In this document: one piece after another, positions 46,178 through 56,323 of the stretch | Layout of the letters: every line of letters starts with the position of its first letter | How positions within the stretch are numbered: position 1 is the stretch's first letter | Assembly: GCF_014652315.1 (NCBI RefSeq) | Contig: NZ_BMYO01000001.1 | Location: 124,001 to 188,000 of the forward strand | Source of the DNA: Jeongeupia chitinilytica | Lineage (GTDB): Bacteria > Pseudomonadota > Gammaproteobacteria > Burkholderiales > Chitinibacteraceae | Reading direction: 5' to 3' | Length of the DNA stretch: 64,000 bases | The notes under the pieces: model-generated | Databases searched by the model: none | Seen by the model: only the letters and a program-made list of their open reading frames with translations | Told to the model about the DNA's origin: nothing | Made by a program: the position numbers and the translations under genes

Positions 46178-46879
46178 ATGGTTCTCAATAACGATTTCAA
46201 CTGGCGTGCCAGCCCGGTTCTGGTCGGTGTGGCCGGCGTACACCTGCTGGCGCTCTATCTCGTCGTCCGTACATTCGTGGCGACGACGCCACCGCAGATC
46301 ATTCAGCCGTCGCTGATGTTCGCGACGCTGAGCGAGCCGGCGCCGGTTGCAACGCCACAGCCGGCGCCGCAACCCAAGCCGCAACCGGCCAGACCCAAAG
46401 CCGAGCCCGTCAAGCAGCCGGCGGCCAAGCCCGCGCCCAAGCCGGTCGCGAAAACGACGACCAGCGACAAGGCGCTGCACGACAACCGTCCGGCCGATCC
46501 GGAGCCCGCTGCCGAGCAGGCCGCGCCTGCTGCGCCGGCCGCCCCCGCCGCACCCGCAGCGGAAAAACCGGCTGCCGCGGCGCCGGTGGCCGAGAGCGCG
46601 CCGTCATTCCACGCCAATTACCTGGCCAATCCGCGTCCGCCGTATCCGCCGCAGTCGCGCGCCCTCGGCGAAGAGGGCGCGGTCACGCTGCGCGTGAAAG
46701 TCGGCGAGAACGGCATGCCGGTCTCGGTCGAAGTCGCCAAGTCGAGCGGCTTCCCGCGGCTCGACGAAGTGGCGAAGAACACGGTGAAGAACCGCTGGAA
46801 GTTCGTTCCCGCCAAGCGCGGCAACGAGGCTGTCGTCGGCACGGTGCTGGTGCCGATCGAGTTCAAGCTCAACAACTAG
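46178..46879 (+). CDS. tonB: TonB energy-transducing protein
   Basis: 233-residue inner-membrane protein that couples proton motive force to outer membrane receptors. It has a short cytoplasmic N-terminus, one membrane helix (PVLVGVAGVHLLALYLVVRTFV), a long Pro/Ala/Lys-rich periplasm-spanning region (residues about 45-160), and the C-terminal TonB domain (RPPYPPQSRALGEEGAVTLRVKVGENGMPVSVEVAKSSGFPRLDEVAKNTVKNRWKF). The ATG at 46178 gives the standard architecture; frames further upstream cover the Fur-like site. No exbB/exbD follows, so these must be elsewhere. The next gene encodes a TonB-dependent receptor. Confidence 0.92.
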   Translation: MVLNNDFNWRASPVLVGVAGVHLLALYLVVRTFVATTPPQIIQPSLMFATLSEPAPVATPQPAPQPKPQPARPKAEPVKQPAAKPAPKPVAKTTTSDKALHDNRPADPEPAAEQAAPAAPAAPAAPAAEKPAAAAPVAESAPSFHANYLANPRPPYPPQSRALGEEGAVTLRVKVGENGMPVSVEVAKSSGFPRLDEVAKNTVKNRWKFVPAKRGNEAVVGTVLVPIEFKLNN

Positions 46880-46891
46880 TTTCCGTTTCCG

Positions 46892-46926
46892 CAAAGCCCC
46901 GTCCTTCCGGGCGGGGCTTTGCTTTG
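46892..46926 (+). terminator. Terminator after tonB
   Basis: Perfect 10-base stem CAAAGCCCCG/CGGGGCTTTG (46892-46901, 46912-46921) followed by a short T-run. Confidence 0.75.
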
Positions 46927-47029
46927 CCCGTGGCGCAGGACGTTGTCCTGAAGCGCGGGCTGGCCGGTGCTCTCGTACCGGTCACGACATCACCAAAACC
47001 ATAAATCGATACCAGTGGGGCAATACGAA

Positions 47030-49204
47030 ATGAGGGAAATCAACCGCAGCAAGAGCCCGGTGCGGCATCTTGCCAAAGTGCCGGTCGCGGCCGCGTTCGT
47101 GTCGGTCGTCGGCGCTGCCGGCCTGGCACAGGCTGCCGACGACGCGACGCTGTCGACCGTACAGGTGACTGCCGATCGCAAGGGCGATCCGAAGGGCACC
47201 GCCGATACCTACAACGCACCGGTGACCACGGTCGGCCGCACCGCCCAGGCCGCGCGCGACATTCCGCAGTCGACGACCAGTGTGACGCGCGAGATCATGA
47301 ACGACCAGGGCGCAAACAACCTCAAGGACGCGCTGCGCAACGTTGCCGGCGTGACCTTCACCGCCGGTGAAAACGGCCGCTCGGGCGACGCGATCTCGCT
47401 GCGCGGCTTCTCGGCGACGACGGACCTCTTCCTCGACAACATCCGCGACACCGGCCAGTACAACCGCGACACCTTCAACATCGACCGCGTCGAAGTGCTG
47501 CGCGGCCCGTCGTCGATGATCTACGGCCGCGGTTCGACCGGCGGCGTGATCAACCAGGTCAGCAAGACGCCGTTCCAGAGCGATGCCAGCTCGGTGACGC
47601 TGGGTATCGGTACCGAGGATTACTACCGCTTCGAAGGCGACATCAACAAGGGTCTGAGCGATACCGCCGGCCTGCGCATCAACCTGATGGGCCAGGACAG
47701 CGAATCGACCCGCGACGGTGGCGAAGCCAAGCGCTGGGGCGTGGCGCCGTCGGTCACGTTCGGCATCGGCGAACCGACCGAAGTGACGTTCTCGTATTTC
47801 CACATGCAGGAAAACAACATCCCGGACTACGGCGTGCCGTTCCTGCGCGGTACCGACGGCATCAGCCGGCCGTTGCCGGTCGACCCGAAGACCTACTACG
47901 GCCTGCCGGAATGGGACTACGAAGACACCAAGACCGACATCCTGTCCGCCAAGGTCTCGCATCAGTTCACCCCGGACATCAAGGTCACCAACAACACCCG
48001 TTACGGCCGTTACTGGCGTGAAATCTGGCCGAGCCCGCCGCGCATGGGCGCCGGCGTGACGTCCGCCAACCTGACCGACAATTCGCAGGTCACGCGTTCG
48101 CGCAACGGTGGCCGTGAAGGTCTGGACGAGATCCTCACCAACGTGACCGACGCAACGTTCAACTTCGATACCGGCACGATCCGCCACCAGGTGCTCGCCG
48201 GGCTGGAGCTGACGCGCGAAACGTCGGACACCACGCGCTGGGGCAACGTCGTGGCGCCGCCGCCTGCGACCGTCGGCAACCCGAACAACAACCCGGCCAT
48301 GCCGGCGCCGATCAAGAACTACACGACCAACGTGCAGTTCGACTCGAACAACGTCGCCGTCTACCTGCAGGACTTCATCGCATTCACGCCGCAGTGGAAG
48401 TTCCTGATCGGCGCGCGCTGGGATTATCTGGATGCCGATTACGACACCAAGACCTTCGCGACCAATACCACGACCAACGTCCAGCGCACCGACAGCGAGT
48501 GGAGCTGGCGGACCGGCCTCGTCTACCAGCCGGACGCGATCCAGTCGTACTACGTGTCGTACGGCACCTCGTTCAACCCGTCGGCCGAGGCGTATTCGCT
48601 CGATCCGAAGGGCGCGAACACGCCGCCGGAAAGCAACCGCAACTACGAAATCGGCGCCAAGTGGGATCTGTTCGAGGGCGACCTGAGCCTGCGCACCGCG
48701 CTGTTCCGCACCGAAAAGTACAACGAGCGCAACACCGACCCGCTGGTCAGCGACCGCTACGTGCTGTCGGGCAAGCGCAAGACCGACGGCCTCGAGATCG
48801 AAGTCGCCGGCCGGATCACCGAGAGCTGGAACGTGTTCGCCGGCTGGGCGTGGATGGATGCCGAGATCGTCGAGACCAAGATCGCGGCCGAGAAGGGCAA
48901 GGTGCCGCTGAACACGCCGGACTACACCGCCAGCCTGTGGACGACCTACCAGATCGACCAGTTCTGGAAGGCCGGCTTCGGTGCCAACGCGATCGGCGAG
49001 CGCTACGCCAACAACACCAACACCACGGTGGTGCCGAGCTATGTGCGCTGGGATGCGATGGTCGAGTGGAACTACCGTGACTACAGCGTGCAGCTGAACG
49101 TCTACAACCTGTTCGACAAGACCTACTACGACAGCGTCTACGCCGGCCACGTCGTACCGGGCAACACCCGCTACGCGCACCTGAGCGGTACTTACCGCTT
49201 CTGA
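47030..49204 (+). CDS. TonB-dependent catecholate siderophore receptor (Fiu/PiuA-like)
   Basis: Outer membrane receptor of 724 residues. The start at 47030 gives a signal region with PVAAAFVSVVGAAGLAQA; the TonB box region is TLSTVQVTA. The plug domain has DIPQSTTSVTREIMNDQGANNLKDALRNVAGVTFTAGE and RGFSATTDLFLDNIRD, followed by IDRVEVLRGPSSMIYGRGSTGGVINQVSK and a 22-strand barrel ending in aromatic F (YAHLSGTYRF). Length and plug style match Fiu/PiuA receptors for monomeric catechols and catechol-linked drugs. The next gene encodes PiuC, the regular partner. Confidence 0.9.
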   Translation: MREINRSKSPVRHLAKVPVAAAFVSVVGAAGLAQAADDATLSTVQVTADRKGDPKGTADTYNAPVTTVGRTAQAARDIPQSTTSVTREIMNDQGANNLKDALRNVAGVTFTAGENGRSGDAISLRGFSATTDLFLDNIRDTGQYNRDTFNIDRVEVLRGPSSMIYGRGSTGGVINQVSKTPFQSDASSVTLGIGTEDYYRFEGDINKGLSDTAGLRINLMGQDSESTRDGGEAKRWGVAPSVTFGIGEPTEVTFSYFHMQENNIPDYGVPFLRGTDGISRPLPVDPKTYYGLPEWDYEDTKTDILSAKVSHQFTPDIKVTNNTRYGRYWREIWPSPPRMGAGVTSANLTDNSQVTRSRNGGREGLDEILTNVTDATFNFDTGTIRHQVLAGLELTRETSDTTRWGNVVAPPPATVGNPNNNPAMPAPIKNYTTNVQFDSNNVAVYLQDFIAFTPQWKFLIGARWDYLDADYDTKTFATNTTTNVQRTDSEWSWRTGLVYQPDAIQSYYVSYGTSFNPSAEAYSLDPKGANTPPESNRNYEIGAKWDLFEGDLSLRTALFRTEKYNERNTDPLVSDRYVLSGKRKTDGLEIEVAGRITESWNVFAGWAWMDAEIVETKIAAEKGKVPLNTPDYTASLWTTYQIDQFWKAGFGANAIGERYANNTNTTVVPSYVRWDAMVEWNYRDYSVQLNVYNLFDKTYYDSVYAGHVVPGNTRYAHLSGTYRF

Positions 49205-49237
49205 GCGAACTGCGCTTGATATAAGCGCCGCCAATTG

Positions 49238-49268
49238 CCGCCGCGCTCGCAAGGGCGCGGCGGTTTTT
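49238..49268 (+). terminator. Terminator between receptor and piuC
   Basis: Perfect 9-base stem CCGCCGCGC/GCGCGGCGG (49238-49246, 49255-49263) with an 8-base loop and five T, only 17 bases before the piuC ATG. It probably limits read-through from the receptor gene into piuC. Confidence 0.82.
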
Positions 49269-49285
49269 ACATTCAAGGATTTTCC

Positions 49286-49966
49286 ATGCTGCTGCACATC
49301 CCGAACGTACTCGACCGCGAAACCGCACTTGCCTGCCGAGAACGGCTGGCCGGCGCCGGCTGGGTCGACGGCCGCATCACCTCGGGCACGCAGTCGGCAC
49401 AGGTCAAGCGCAACCTGCAGCTGCCGACCGAAGACCCGGTGTCGCAGGACGTGGCCAGCGTGATCCTGCGGGCGCTCGAACAGAACGGCGTGTTCTTTTC
49501 GGCTGCGCTGCCGAAGAAAGTCGTGCCGCCGCAGTTCAACTACCACGAAGGCGGCATGCATTTTGGCAATCATGTCGACAATGCCGTCCGGACGATGCCG
49601 AGCAGCGGCGAATGGGTGCGCACCGATTTGTCGGCAACGCTGTTCTTCACCGATCCCGACGAGTACGACGGCGGCGATCTGGTGATCGAGGACACCTATG
49701 GCCTGCACGCAGTCAAGCTCGAAGCCGGCGACCTGATCCTCTATCCGTCGACCAGCCTGCACCGGGTCGAGCCGGTGACGCGCGGCGCACGGATGGTGGC
49801 GTTTTTCTGGATCCAGAGCATGGTGCGCGACGACGCTCAGCGCAGCCTGCTGTTCGATCTCGACACCAACATCCGCGACATTCGCAACCGCCACGGCGAG
49901 GATGCGGCAGCGGTCGGCCTGACCAACGTCTATCACAACCTGCTGCGCCAGTGGGTCGAGGTCTGA
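49286..49966 (+). CDS. piuC: PKHD-type Fe(II)/2-oxoglutarate hydroxylase PiuC (YbiX)
   Basis: Oxygenase of 226 residues, standard for the family. Iron ligands His96, Asp98 (GNHVDNAV) and His159 (TSLHR), with Arg169 to bind 2-oxoglutarate (VTRGARM). N-terminal MLLHIPNVLD and LQLPTEDPVSQDV are typical. The physiological substrate is not settled; the gene is regularly paired with Fiu/PiuA-type receptors and repressed by iron. ATG at 49286 was chosen because the upstream frame runs through the terminator hairpin. Confidence 0.92.
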   Translation: MLLHIPNVLDRETALACRERLAGAGWVDGRITSGTQSAQVKRNLQLPTEDPVSQDVASVILRALEQNGVFFSAALPKKVVPPQFNYHEGGMHFGNHVDNAVRTMPSSGEWVRTDLSATLFFTDPDEYDGGDLVIEDTYGLHAVKLEAGDLILYPSTSLHRVEPVTRGARMVAFFWIQSMVRDDAQRSLLFDLDTNIRDIRNRHGEDAAAVGLTNVYHNLLRQWVEV

Positions 49967-50080
49967 GCGAACGGCTCGCGGCGACGCTAAGCACTTGATG
50001 CCGCAGGCTTAGCGCGCCGTCGCGTCCGCCATCGGCCGCGCTTGCGGTATACTCTCCGGTTTGTTTGCGGAGGGCAGACC

Positions 50081-50323
50081 ATGCCGATTTATGCTTACCG
50101 CTGCTCGTCCTGTGGTCACGACGGCGAACACATGCAAAAAATGGCCGATGCGCCGCTCGAGCAATGCCCGAGCTGCCACGCCCAGACTTATCAGAAACAG
50201 GTAACCGCCGCGGGCTTCCAGCTCAAGGGTTCGGGTTACTACGTGACCGACTTCAAGAACGGCAGCAGCCCGGCACCGTCCGGCGGCGCCTGCGGTTCGG
50301 GCAACTGCGGTCACGCCCACTGA
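50081..50323 (+). CDS. FmdB-family zinc ribbon protein
   Basis: 80-residue protein. It starts MPIYAYRCSSCGHDGEHMQKMADAPLEQCPSCHAQTYQKQVTAAGFQLKGSGYY: two CxxC pairs (Cys8/Cys11 and Cys31/Cys34) form a zinc ribbon, followed by the conserved F-x-L-K-G-S-G-W/Y-Y block. The tail is Gly/Cys-rich (GGACGSGNCGHAH). Regulatory or assembly functions have been suggested for the family, none proven here. The order FmdB-DUF502-aspS is widely conserved in betaproteobacteria, and the next gene starts 11 bases on. Confidence 0.9.
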   Translation: MPIYAYRCSSCGHDGEHMQKMADAPLEQCPSCHAQTYQKQVTAAGFQLKGSGYYVTDFKNGSSPAPSGGACGSGNCGHAH

Positions 50324-50334
50324 CACGGACACCC

Positions 50335-51015
50335 ATGGCCAGCCTGAAAAAATACCTGCTGACCGGCCTCCTGATCTGGGTGCCGCTCGCGATCACCCTC
50401 TGGGTGCTCAATCTGATCATCGGAACGATGGATCAGATCGGCGAGCTGTTGCCGACGCCGATGCGCCCGGACTACTGGCTGCTGCAGCGCTTGTCGAACG
50501 ATCTGCCGTGGCTGGCCGACAAGCAGGCGATTCCGGGTTTCGGTGTGGTGCTGACCGCGGTCGTGCTGCTGATCACCGGGCTGATCGCCCACAACATCAT
50601 CGGCCGGCAGCTGCTGCTGCTTGGCGAATGGGTGCTCAACCGCATTCCGATCGTCCGTTCGATCTATTCGAGCGTGAAGCAGGTGTCGGACACGCTGTTC
50701 TCCGACTCCGGCCAGGCGTTCCGGACCGCGGTGCTGGTGCAGTTTCCGCATCAGGGCACGTGGGCCGTCGGCTTCGTGACCAGCCAGGTCGGCGGCGAAA
50801 TCGCCGACAAGCTCGGCCACGAGATGATCTCGGTGTTCGTTCCGACGACACCGAACCCGACGTCGGGCTTTCTGTTCATGGCGCAGAAATCCGCCGTGCA
50901 CGAGCTCGACATGAGCGTCGACGAAGCGCTCAAGTATGTGATTTCCCTCGGCGTGGTGTCTCCCAACGGCAAGCCCGTCGCCGCGCCGACCGCCGCAGCC
51001 CAGCCTGCGGCCTGA
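50335..51015 (+). CDS. DUF502 membrane protein
   Basis: 226 residues with two N-terminal membrane helices (about residues 7-27 and 68-89) and a conserved soluble part: GEWVLNRIPIVRSIYSSVKQVSDTLFSDSGQAFRTAVLVQFPHQGTWAVGFVTSQ, then SVFVPTTPNPTSGFLFMAQKSAVHELDMSVDEALKYVISLGVVSP. These are the DUF502 signatures. The function of the family is not firmly known. The gene lies between fmdB and aspS and is probably co-transcribed with both (27 bases before aspS). Confidence 0.9.
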   Translation: MASLKKYLLTGLLIWVPLAITLWVLNLIIGTMDQIGELLPTPMRPDYWLLQRLSNDLPWLADKQAIPGFGVVLTAVVLLITGLIAHNIIGRQLLLLGEWVLNRIPIVRSIYSSVKQVSDTLFSDSGQAFRTAVLVQFPHQGTWAVGFVTSQVGGEIADKLGHEMISVFVPTTPNPTSGFLFMAQKSAVHELDMSVDEALKYVISLGVVSPNGKPVAAPTAAAQPAA

Positions 51016-51042
51016 CTCAATACCATCAAGGACTAGACTTCA

Positions 51043-52845
<1,803 letters not shown>

Positions 52846-52872
52846 TGCCAACGGCATTTGCAACACAAGATC

Positions 52873-52898
52873 AGGCGCCCGTCGGGCGCCTTTTCTTT
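52873..52898 (+). terminator. Terminator after aspS
   Basis: Perfect 8-base stem AGGCGCCC/GGGCGCCT (52873-52880, 52884-52891) with a GTC loop and T-rich tail. Confidence 0.88.
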
Positions 52899-52920
52899 GG
52901 GAACCATTTTCCTGTAAATT

Positions 52921-52947
52921 AACCCAACATTACTTGTTTGTTGGGTT
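52921..52947. repeat. Perfect 9-base inverted repeat before a small unknown gene
   Basis: AACCCAACA (52921-52929) and TGTTGGGTT (52939-52947) with a 9-base spacer, 11 bases before the likely ATG. It may be an operator, or a hairpin that occludes translation. Confidence 0.65.
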
Positions 52948-52957
52948 GGTGCGACTG

Positions 52958-53437
52958 ATGGACCGATTGAATAGTCGAATGACTTACCGGTGCGGTCATG
53001 TTTTGCGGCCGATGTCGAGCTCGTTCGAGCAGAACGAGGCTTACCTGATCCGGGTGGCTTTCACCTGCCCGGAATGCGTGGCCGAGGTGACCCGGCGTGC
53101 CGGGCTCGACACCCGCGCCTACGTCAACATGCAGCAGATTTCACCGGGCATGGCCGCTTTCGTCATCGAAGTGAGCCAGACGCACGACGAACTCGGCAAA
53201 CTGCTGGCCGCCATCGGCTATGCACGACGCGGCAAATCGCTCGACGAGCTGACTCCGGGAATCGAGGTCCTTGAAGACGACGGTTGCGTCTGGCGCAAGG
53301 AGCTGTGGTTCGCAACCAATACCGACCCGCGCCACGTCGTTGCGCTGATCCAGCACATCAAGCTCGAGGCCGCCTGGCTGGGCAGTTACCTGCCGCGCGA
53401 AATGGCTGCGGTGCAGTACTTCGCCTTCCCCGACTGA
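52958..53437 (+). CDS. Unknown protein with CGH/CPEC cysteine motifs
   Basis: I do not recognise this protein. 159 residues from the ATG at 52958 (an ATG at 52979 also fits; a TTG at 52934 would put the start inside the inverted repeat). Near the N-terminus it has YRCGHVLRP and, about 25 residues later, FTCPECVAEV: Cys, His and a CxxC pair that could bind zinc or iron. The rest is mixed alpha/beta with ELWFATNTDPRHVVALIQHIKLEAAWLGSYLPREM. No signal peptide or membrane helix. It is a single gene between aspS and convergent glnE, with strong terminators on both sides. Confidence 0.7.
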   Translation: MDRLNSRMTYRCGHVLRPMSSSFEQNEAYLIRVAFTCPECVAEVTRRAGLDTRAYVNMQQISPGMAAFVIEVSQTHDELGKLLAAIGYARRGKSLDELTPGIEVLEDDGCVWRKELWFATNTDPRHVVALIQHIKLEAAWLGSYLPREMAAVQYFAFPD

Positions 53438-53454
53438 CTCGGGTTTGGCGGAAG

Positions 53455-53482
53455 AAAAAACCGGGCCAAGGCCCGGTTTTTT
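53455..53482. terminator. Bidirectional terminator between the small unknown gene and glnE
   Basis: Perfect 13-base stem (six A/T plus CCGGGCC/GGCCCGG) at 53455-53467 and 53470-53482 with an AA loop; A-run and T-run on either side serve both convergent genes. Confidence 0.95.
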
Positions 53483-56167
53483 TCATGGTGTCGAGCCGAA
53501 CAGTCCGGCCCACAGCTCCCGTACCGCAGCGATCGAATCGGCGATGGTCGCCAGTGTCGCCGGGCACGGTCGGGTGCCGTTGAGCCGGCTGGCGTGCTGC
53601 AGTCGTCGCAGCTCCCGATAGGCGGTCTGAGCATGGGTTGCCAGCCCGGCGTCGATCAGGCCGTCGCGCGCGGCAAAGCCGAGCAGCGCGATATTGCCGA
53701 GATTGCCGGTCAGGTCGGCAAAGCGATGCGCATGCGCCAGGATCAGGTACTGGACGATGAACTCGATATCGACGATGCCACCGCGACAATGCTTGACGTC
53801 ATCCGCCTTGGCCGGATGCGTTTCGAGCATGCGCTCGCGCATCTTCACCACCTCGTCGCGCAGCGCCACGGTGTCGCGTTCGGTGCGCAGGATGTCGTTC
53901 TTGATCGCGTCGAACGCGGCGCCGATCACGGCTTCGCCACAGACGAAGCGCGCACGGGTCAGCGCCTGGTGTTCCCAGACCCAGGCCGATTTGCGCTGGT
54001 ACTCGGCAAAGGCCTCGACACTCGACACCAGCAGGCCCGAGGTACCATTCGGCCGCAGCCGCAGGTCGATGTCGTAGAGCATGCCGGCCGATGTCAGCGT
54101 CGTCAGCCAGGTGACGATTTTCTTGGCCAGCCGTGCATAGTTTTCCGGTGCATCCGGGTGCGGATCGTCGTACAGGTAGACGAGGTCGAGGTCGGAGCCG
54201 TAACCGAGCTCCTTGCCGCCAAGCTTGCCGTAGCCGATCGCGGCAAAGCGCGGCACCTCGCAGTGGCGCTTGGGCAACTCGCGCCAGACTTCGGCGATGG
54301 TGACCGTCAGCAGCAGGTCGGCGAGTGCCGAGAGATGGTCGGACACGGTTTCGAGCGGCAGCAGGCCGGCGAGATCCTGGGCGACGATGCGGAACACCTG
54401 CGTGTGCTGGAAGTGCCTCAGGCAGTCCATCTTCGCCTCGGTATCGTCGCCGAGTTCGGCAATTTCCTGGCGCAGGATCCGGCCGAGGCGTACCCAGTCG
54501 GGCGCCTGGTACAGCAGGCGTGCGTCGAGCAGCTCGTCGAGCAGGATGGGGTGGCGGGTCAGGTACTCCGAAACCCACGGGCTGGCACTGTAGAGTTCGG
54601 CCAACCGGTTCAGCGTCTGCGGGTGTTCGGCGAGCAGCGCCAGATAGGATTCGCGCCGGCCGATCGCCTCGAGCAGGCCGAGCAAGCGGGACAGCGTGTC
54701 GTCCGGATTCGGGTAGCCGGCAGCGACGCCGATCAGCGCCGGCAGGATGTGGTCGACGCGCTGGCGGCAGCGATCGGGCATCTGCTGGTAGCGGTTGCCG
54801 CTGGCGAAGGCCGCCAGCTTGCGCGCCATCTCGGTCGCATCACGGTAGCCCTTGGCGGCGAGTGCGTCGGGCGCCTGTTCGCCGTCACGGGCCTGCTGCC
54901 ATGCGCCGTCATCGGCGCCGCCGGTGGCTTCCTGCGGCAGGCCGAAAATCTGCTCGAACTGCAGCGTCACGCGTTCGCGGTGATGGGCAAGCGCGGCACT
55001 GAACGCCGCCCAGTCGGCAAAGCCCATGCTCGTGGCAATCCGGGCCTTGTCGTCGTCATTGCCGGGCAATGTCTGGGTCTGCGCGTCGTCGATGTACATC
55101 AGCCGGTGCTCGACGTTGCGCAGGAAGGCGTACGCGGTTTGCAGCTCGGCGACGGTGTCGGCCGGCAGTAGCGCCTGCTGGCCGAGCTCGTCGAGAATGG
55201 CGCGGGTGGACCGCTGCGTCAGGGACTTGACCCGGCCGCCACGGATCAGCTGGAACACCTGACCGATGAATTCGATTTCGCGGATGCCGCCGGGTCCGAG
55301 CTTGATGTTGTCGATCCGGTCCCGGCGCTGCACCTCGCGGCGGATCTGGCTGTGCAGCTCGCGCATCGACTGGTAGGCGCCATAGTCGAGGTATTTGCGG
55401 TAGACGAAGGGCCGGATCAGCTGCATCAGTGCCTCGCCGTCGCCGGTCATCGCGCGGCCCTTGATCCACGCGTAGCGCTCCCATTCGCGTCCCTGGGTGA
55501 TCAGGTAGTTTTCCAGCGCGGCAAACGAGCAGACCAGCGGGCCCGAGTCGCCGAACGGCCGCAAACGCATGTCGACGCGGAAGACGATGCCGTCTTCGGT
55601 CGGGTCGTCGATCAACTGGATCAGTTTCTTGCCGATGCGGGTGAAATATTCGTGGTTGGTCAGCCGGTGATCGCCGTCGGTGTTGCCGTCCTCCGGATAG
55701 ACGAAAATCAGGTCGATGTCGCTCGAAACGTTGAGCTCGCGCCCGCCAAGCTTGCCCATGCCGACGACGATCAGCTCCTGCACGTCGCCGCTTTCCTCGC
55801 CGATCGGCCGGCCGGCACGGGTTTCGTTGCGCGTGGCAAAGGCGAGCCCCTGCTGGACGGCCAGCTCGGCCAGGTCCGACACCGTATGCACCGCTTCGTC
55901 GAGATCGGCCAGTCCCTCGAGCTCGCGGGCGATCAGCCGGGCCATGACCGCCTGGCGCAGACGGCGCAGCGTTCGCTTGAAGCCGGCTTCGTCGTCGGCG
56001 GGCGCGTTCAGCAGGCGGAGGGACATCTCGGCCCGGCTGAACGGCTGGTACAGGTGGGTGGCGGTCTCGTCGGCGAGATCGGGGTGACGGGTGAAGAGGC
56101 GTTGCAGGTAGCGGCTGTGGGCCAGCGCCGGGGCCAGTGTGCTCGATGTCACAGTTTCGCTGCTCAT
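53483..56167 (-). CDS. glnE: Glutamine synthetase adenylyltransferase/adenylyl-removing enzyme GlnE
   Basis: Bifunctional enzyme that adds and removes AMP on glutamine synthetase under control of PII. 894 residues (E. coli 946). Two nucleotidyltransferase halves are visible: the N-terminal removase half with VVGMGKLGGRELNVSSDIDLIFVY near residue 155, and the C-terminal adenylylating half with AIGYGKLGGKELGYGSDLDLVYLYD near residue 655, each followed by its PII-UTase-like helical part (GGIREIEFIGQVFQLI; GGIVDIEFIVQYLIL). It is divergent from yhdP. No glnA is in the window. Confidence 0.96.
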   Translation of the reverse strand: MSSETVTSSTLAPALAHSRYLQRLFTRHPDLADETATHLYQPFSRAEMSLRLLNAPADDEAGFKRTLRRLRQAVMARLIARELEGLADLDEAVHTVSDLAELAVQQGLAFATRNETRAGRPIGEESGDVQELIVVGMGKLGGRELNVSSDIDLIFVYPEDGNTDGDHRLTNHEYFTRIGKKLIQLIDDPTEDGIVFRVDMRLRPFGDSGPLVCSFAALENYLITQGREWERYAWIKGRAMTGDGEALMQLIRPFVYRKYLDYGAYQSMRELHSQIRREVQRRDRIDNIKLGPGGIREIEFIGQVFQLIRGGRVKSLTQRSTRAILDELGQQALLPADTVAELQTAYAFLRNVEHRLMYIDDAQTQTLPGNDDDKARIATSMGFADWAAFSAALAHHRERVTLQFEQIFGLPQEATGGADDGAWQQARDGEQAPDALAAKGYRDATEMARKLAAFASGNRYQQMPDRCRQRVDHILPALIGVAAGYPNPDDTLSRLLGLLEAIGRRESYLALLAEHPQTLNRLAELYSASPWVSEYLTRHPILLDELLDARLLYQAPDWVRLGRILRQEIAELGDDTEAKMDCLRHFQHTQVFRIVAQDLAGLLPLETVSDHLSALADLLLTVTIAEVWRELPKRHCEVPRFAAIGYGKLGGKELGYGSDLDLVYLYDDPHPDAPENYARLAKKIVTWLTTLTSAGMLYDIDLRLRPNGTSGLLVSSVEAFAEYQRKSAWVWEHQALTRARFVCGEAVIGAAFDAIKNDILRTERDTVALRDEVVKMRERMLETHPAKADDVKHCRGGIVDIEFIVQYLILAHAHRFADLTGNLGNIALLGFAARDGLIDAGLATHAQTAYRELRRLQHASRLNGTRPCPATLATIADSIAAVRELWAGLFGSTP

Positions 56168-56323
56168 GAGGCGGGTCTGTTCGCGTTAGAATCGACGACT
56201 GTTTACGCTAGCACAATCGGCCTGCCAAAAGCGCCCGGCACTCTCCATGTCTGTTGATTTTCGTCATTTCCCGTCCGGCGCCCGTCTTCGCTGTGTACCT
56301 GACCGTTCCGCGGGCCGTCGCCG

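Noticed and set aside
46982..49936. 984-residue antisense frame opposite the siderophore receptor and piuC
   Set aside because: Shadow of two well-supported genes, low-complexity composition, no start context.
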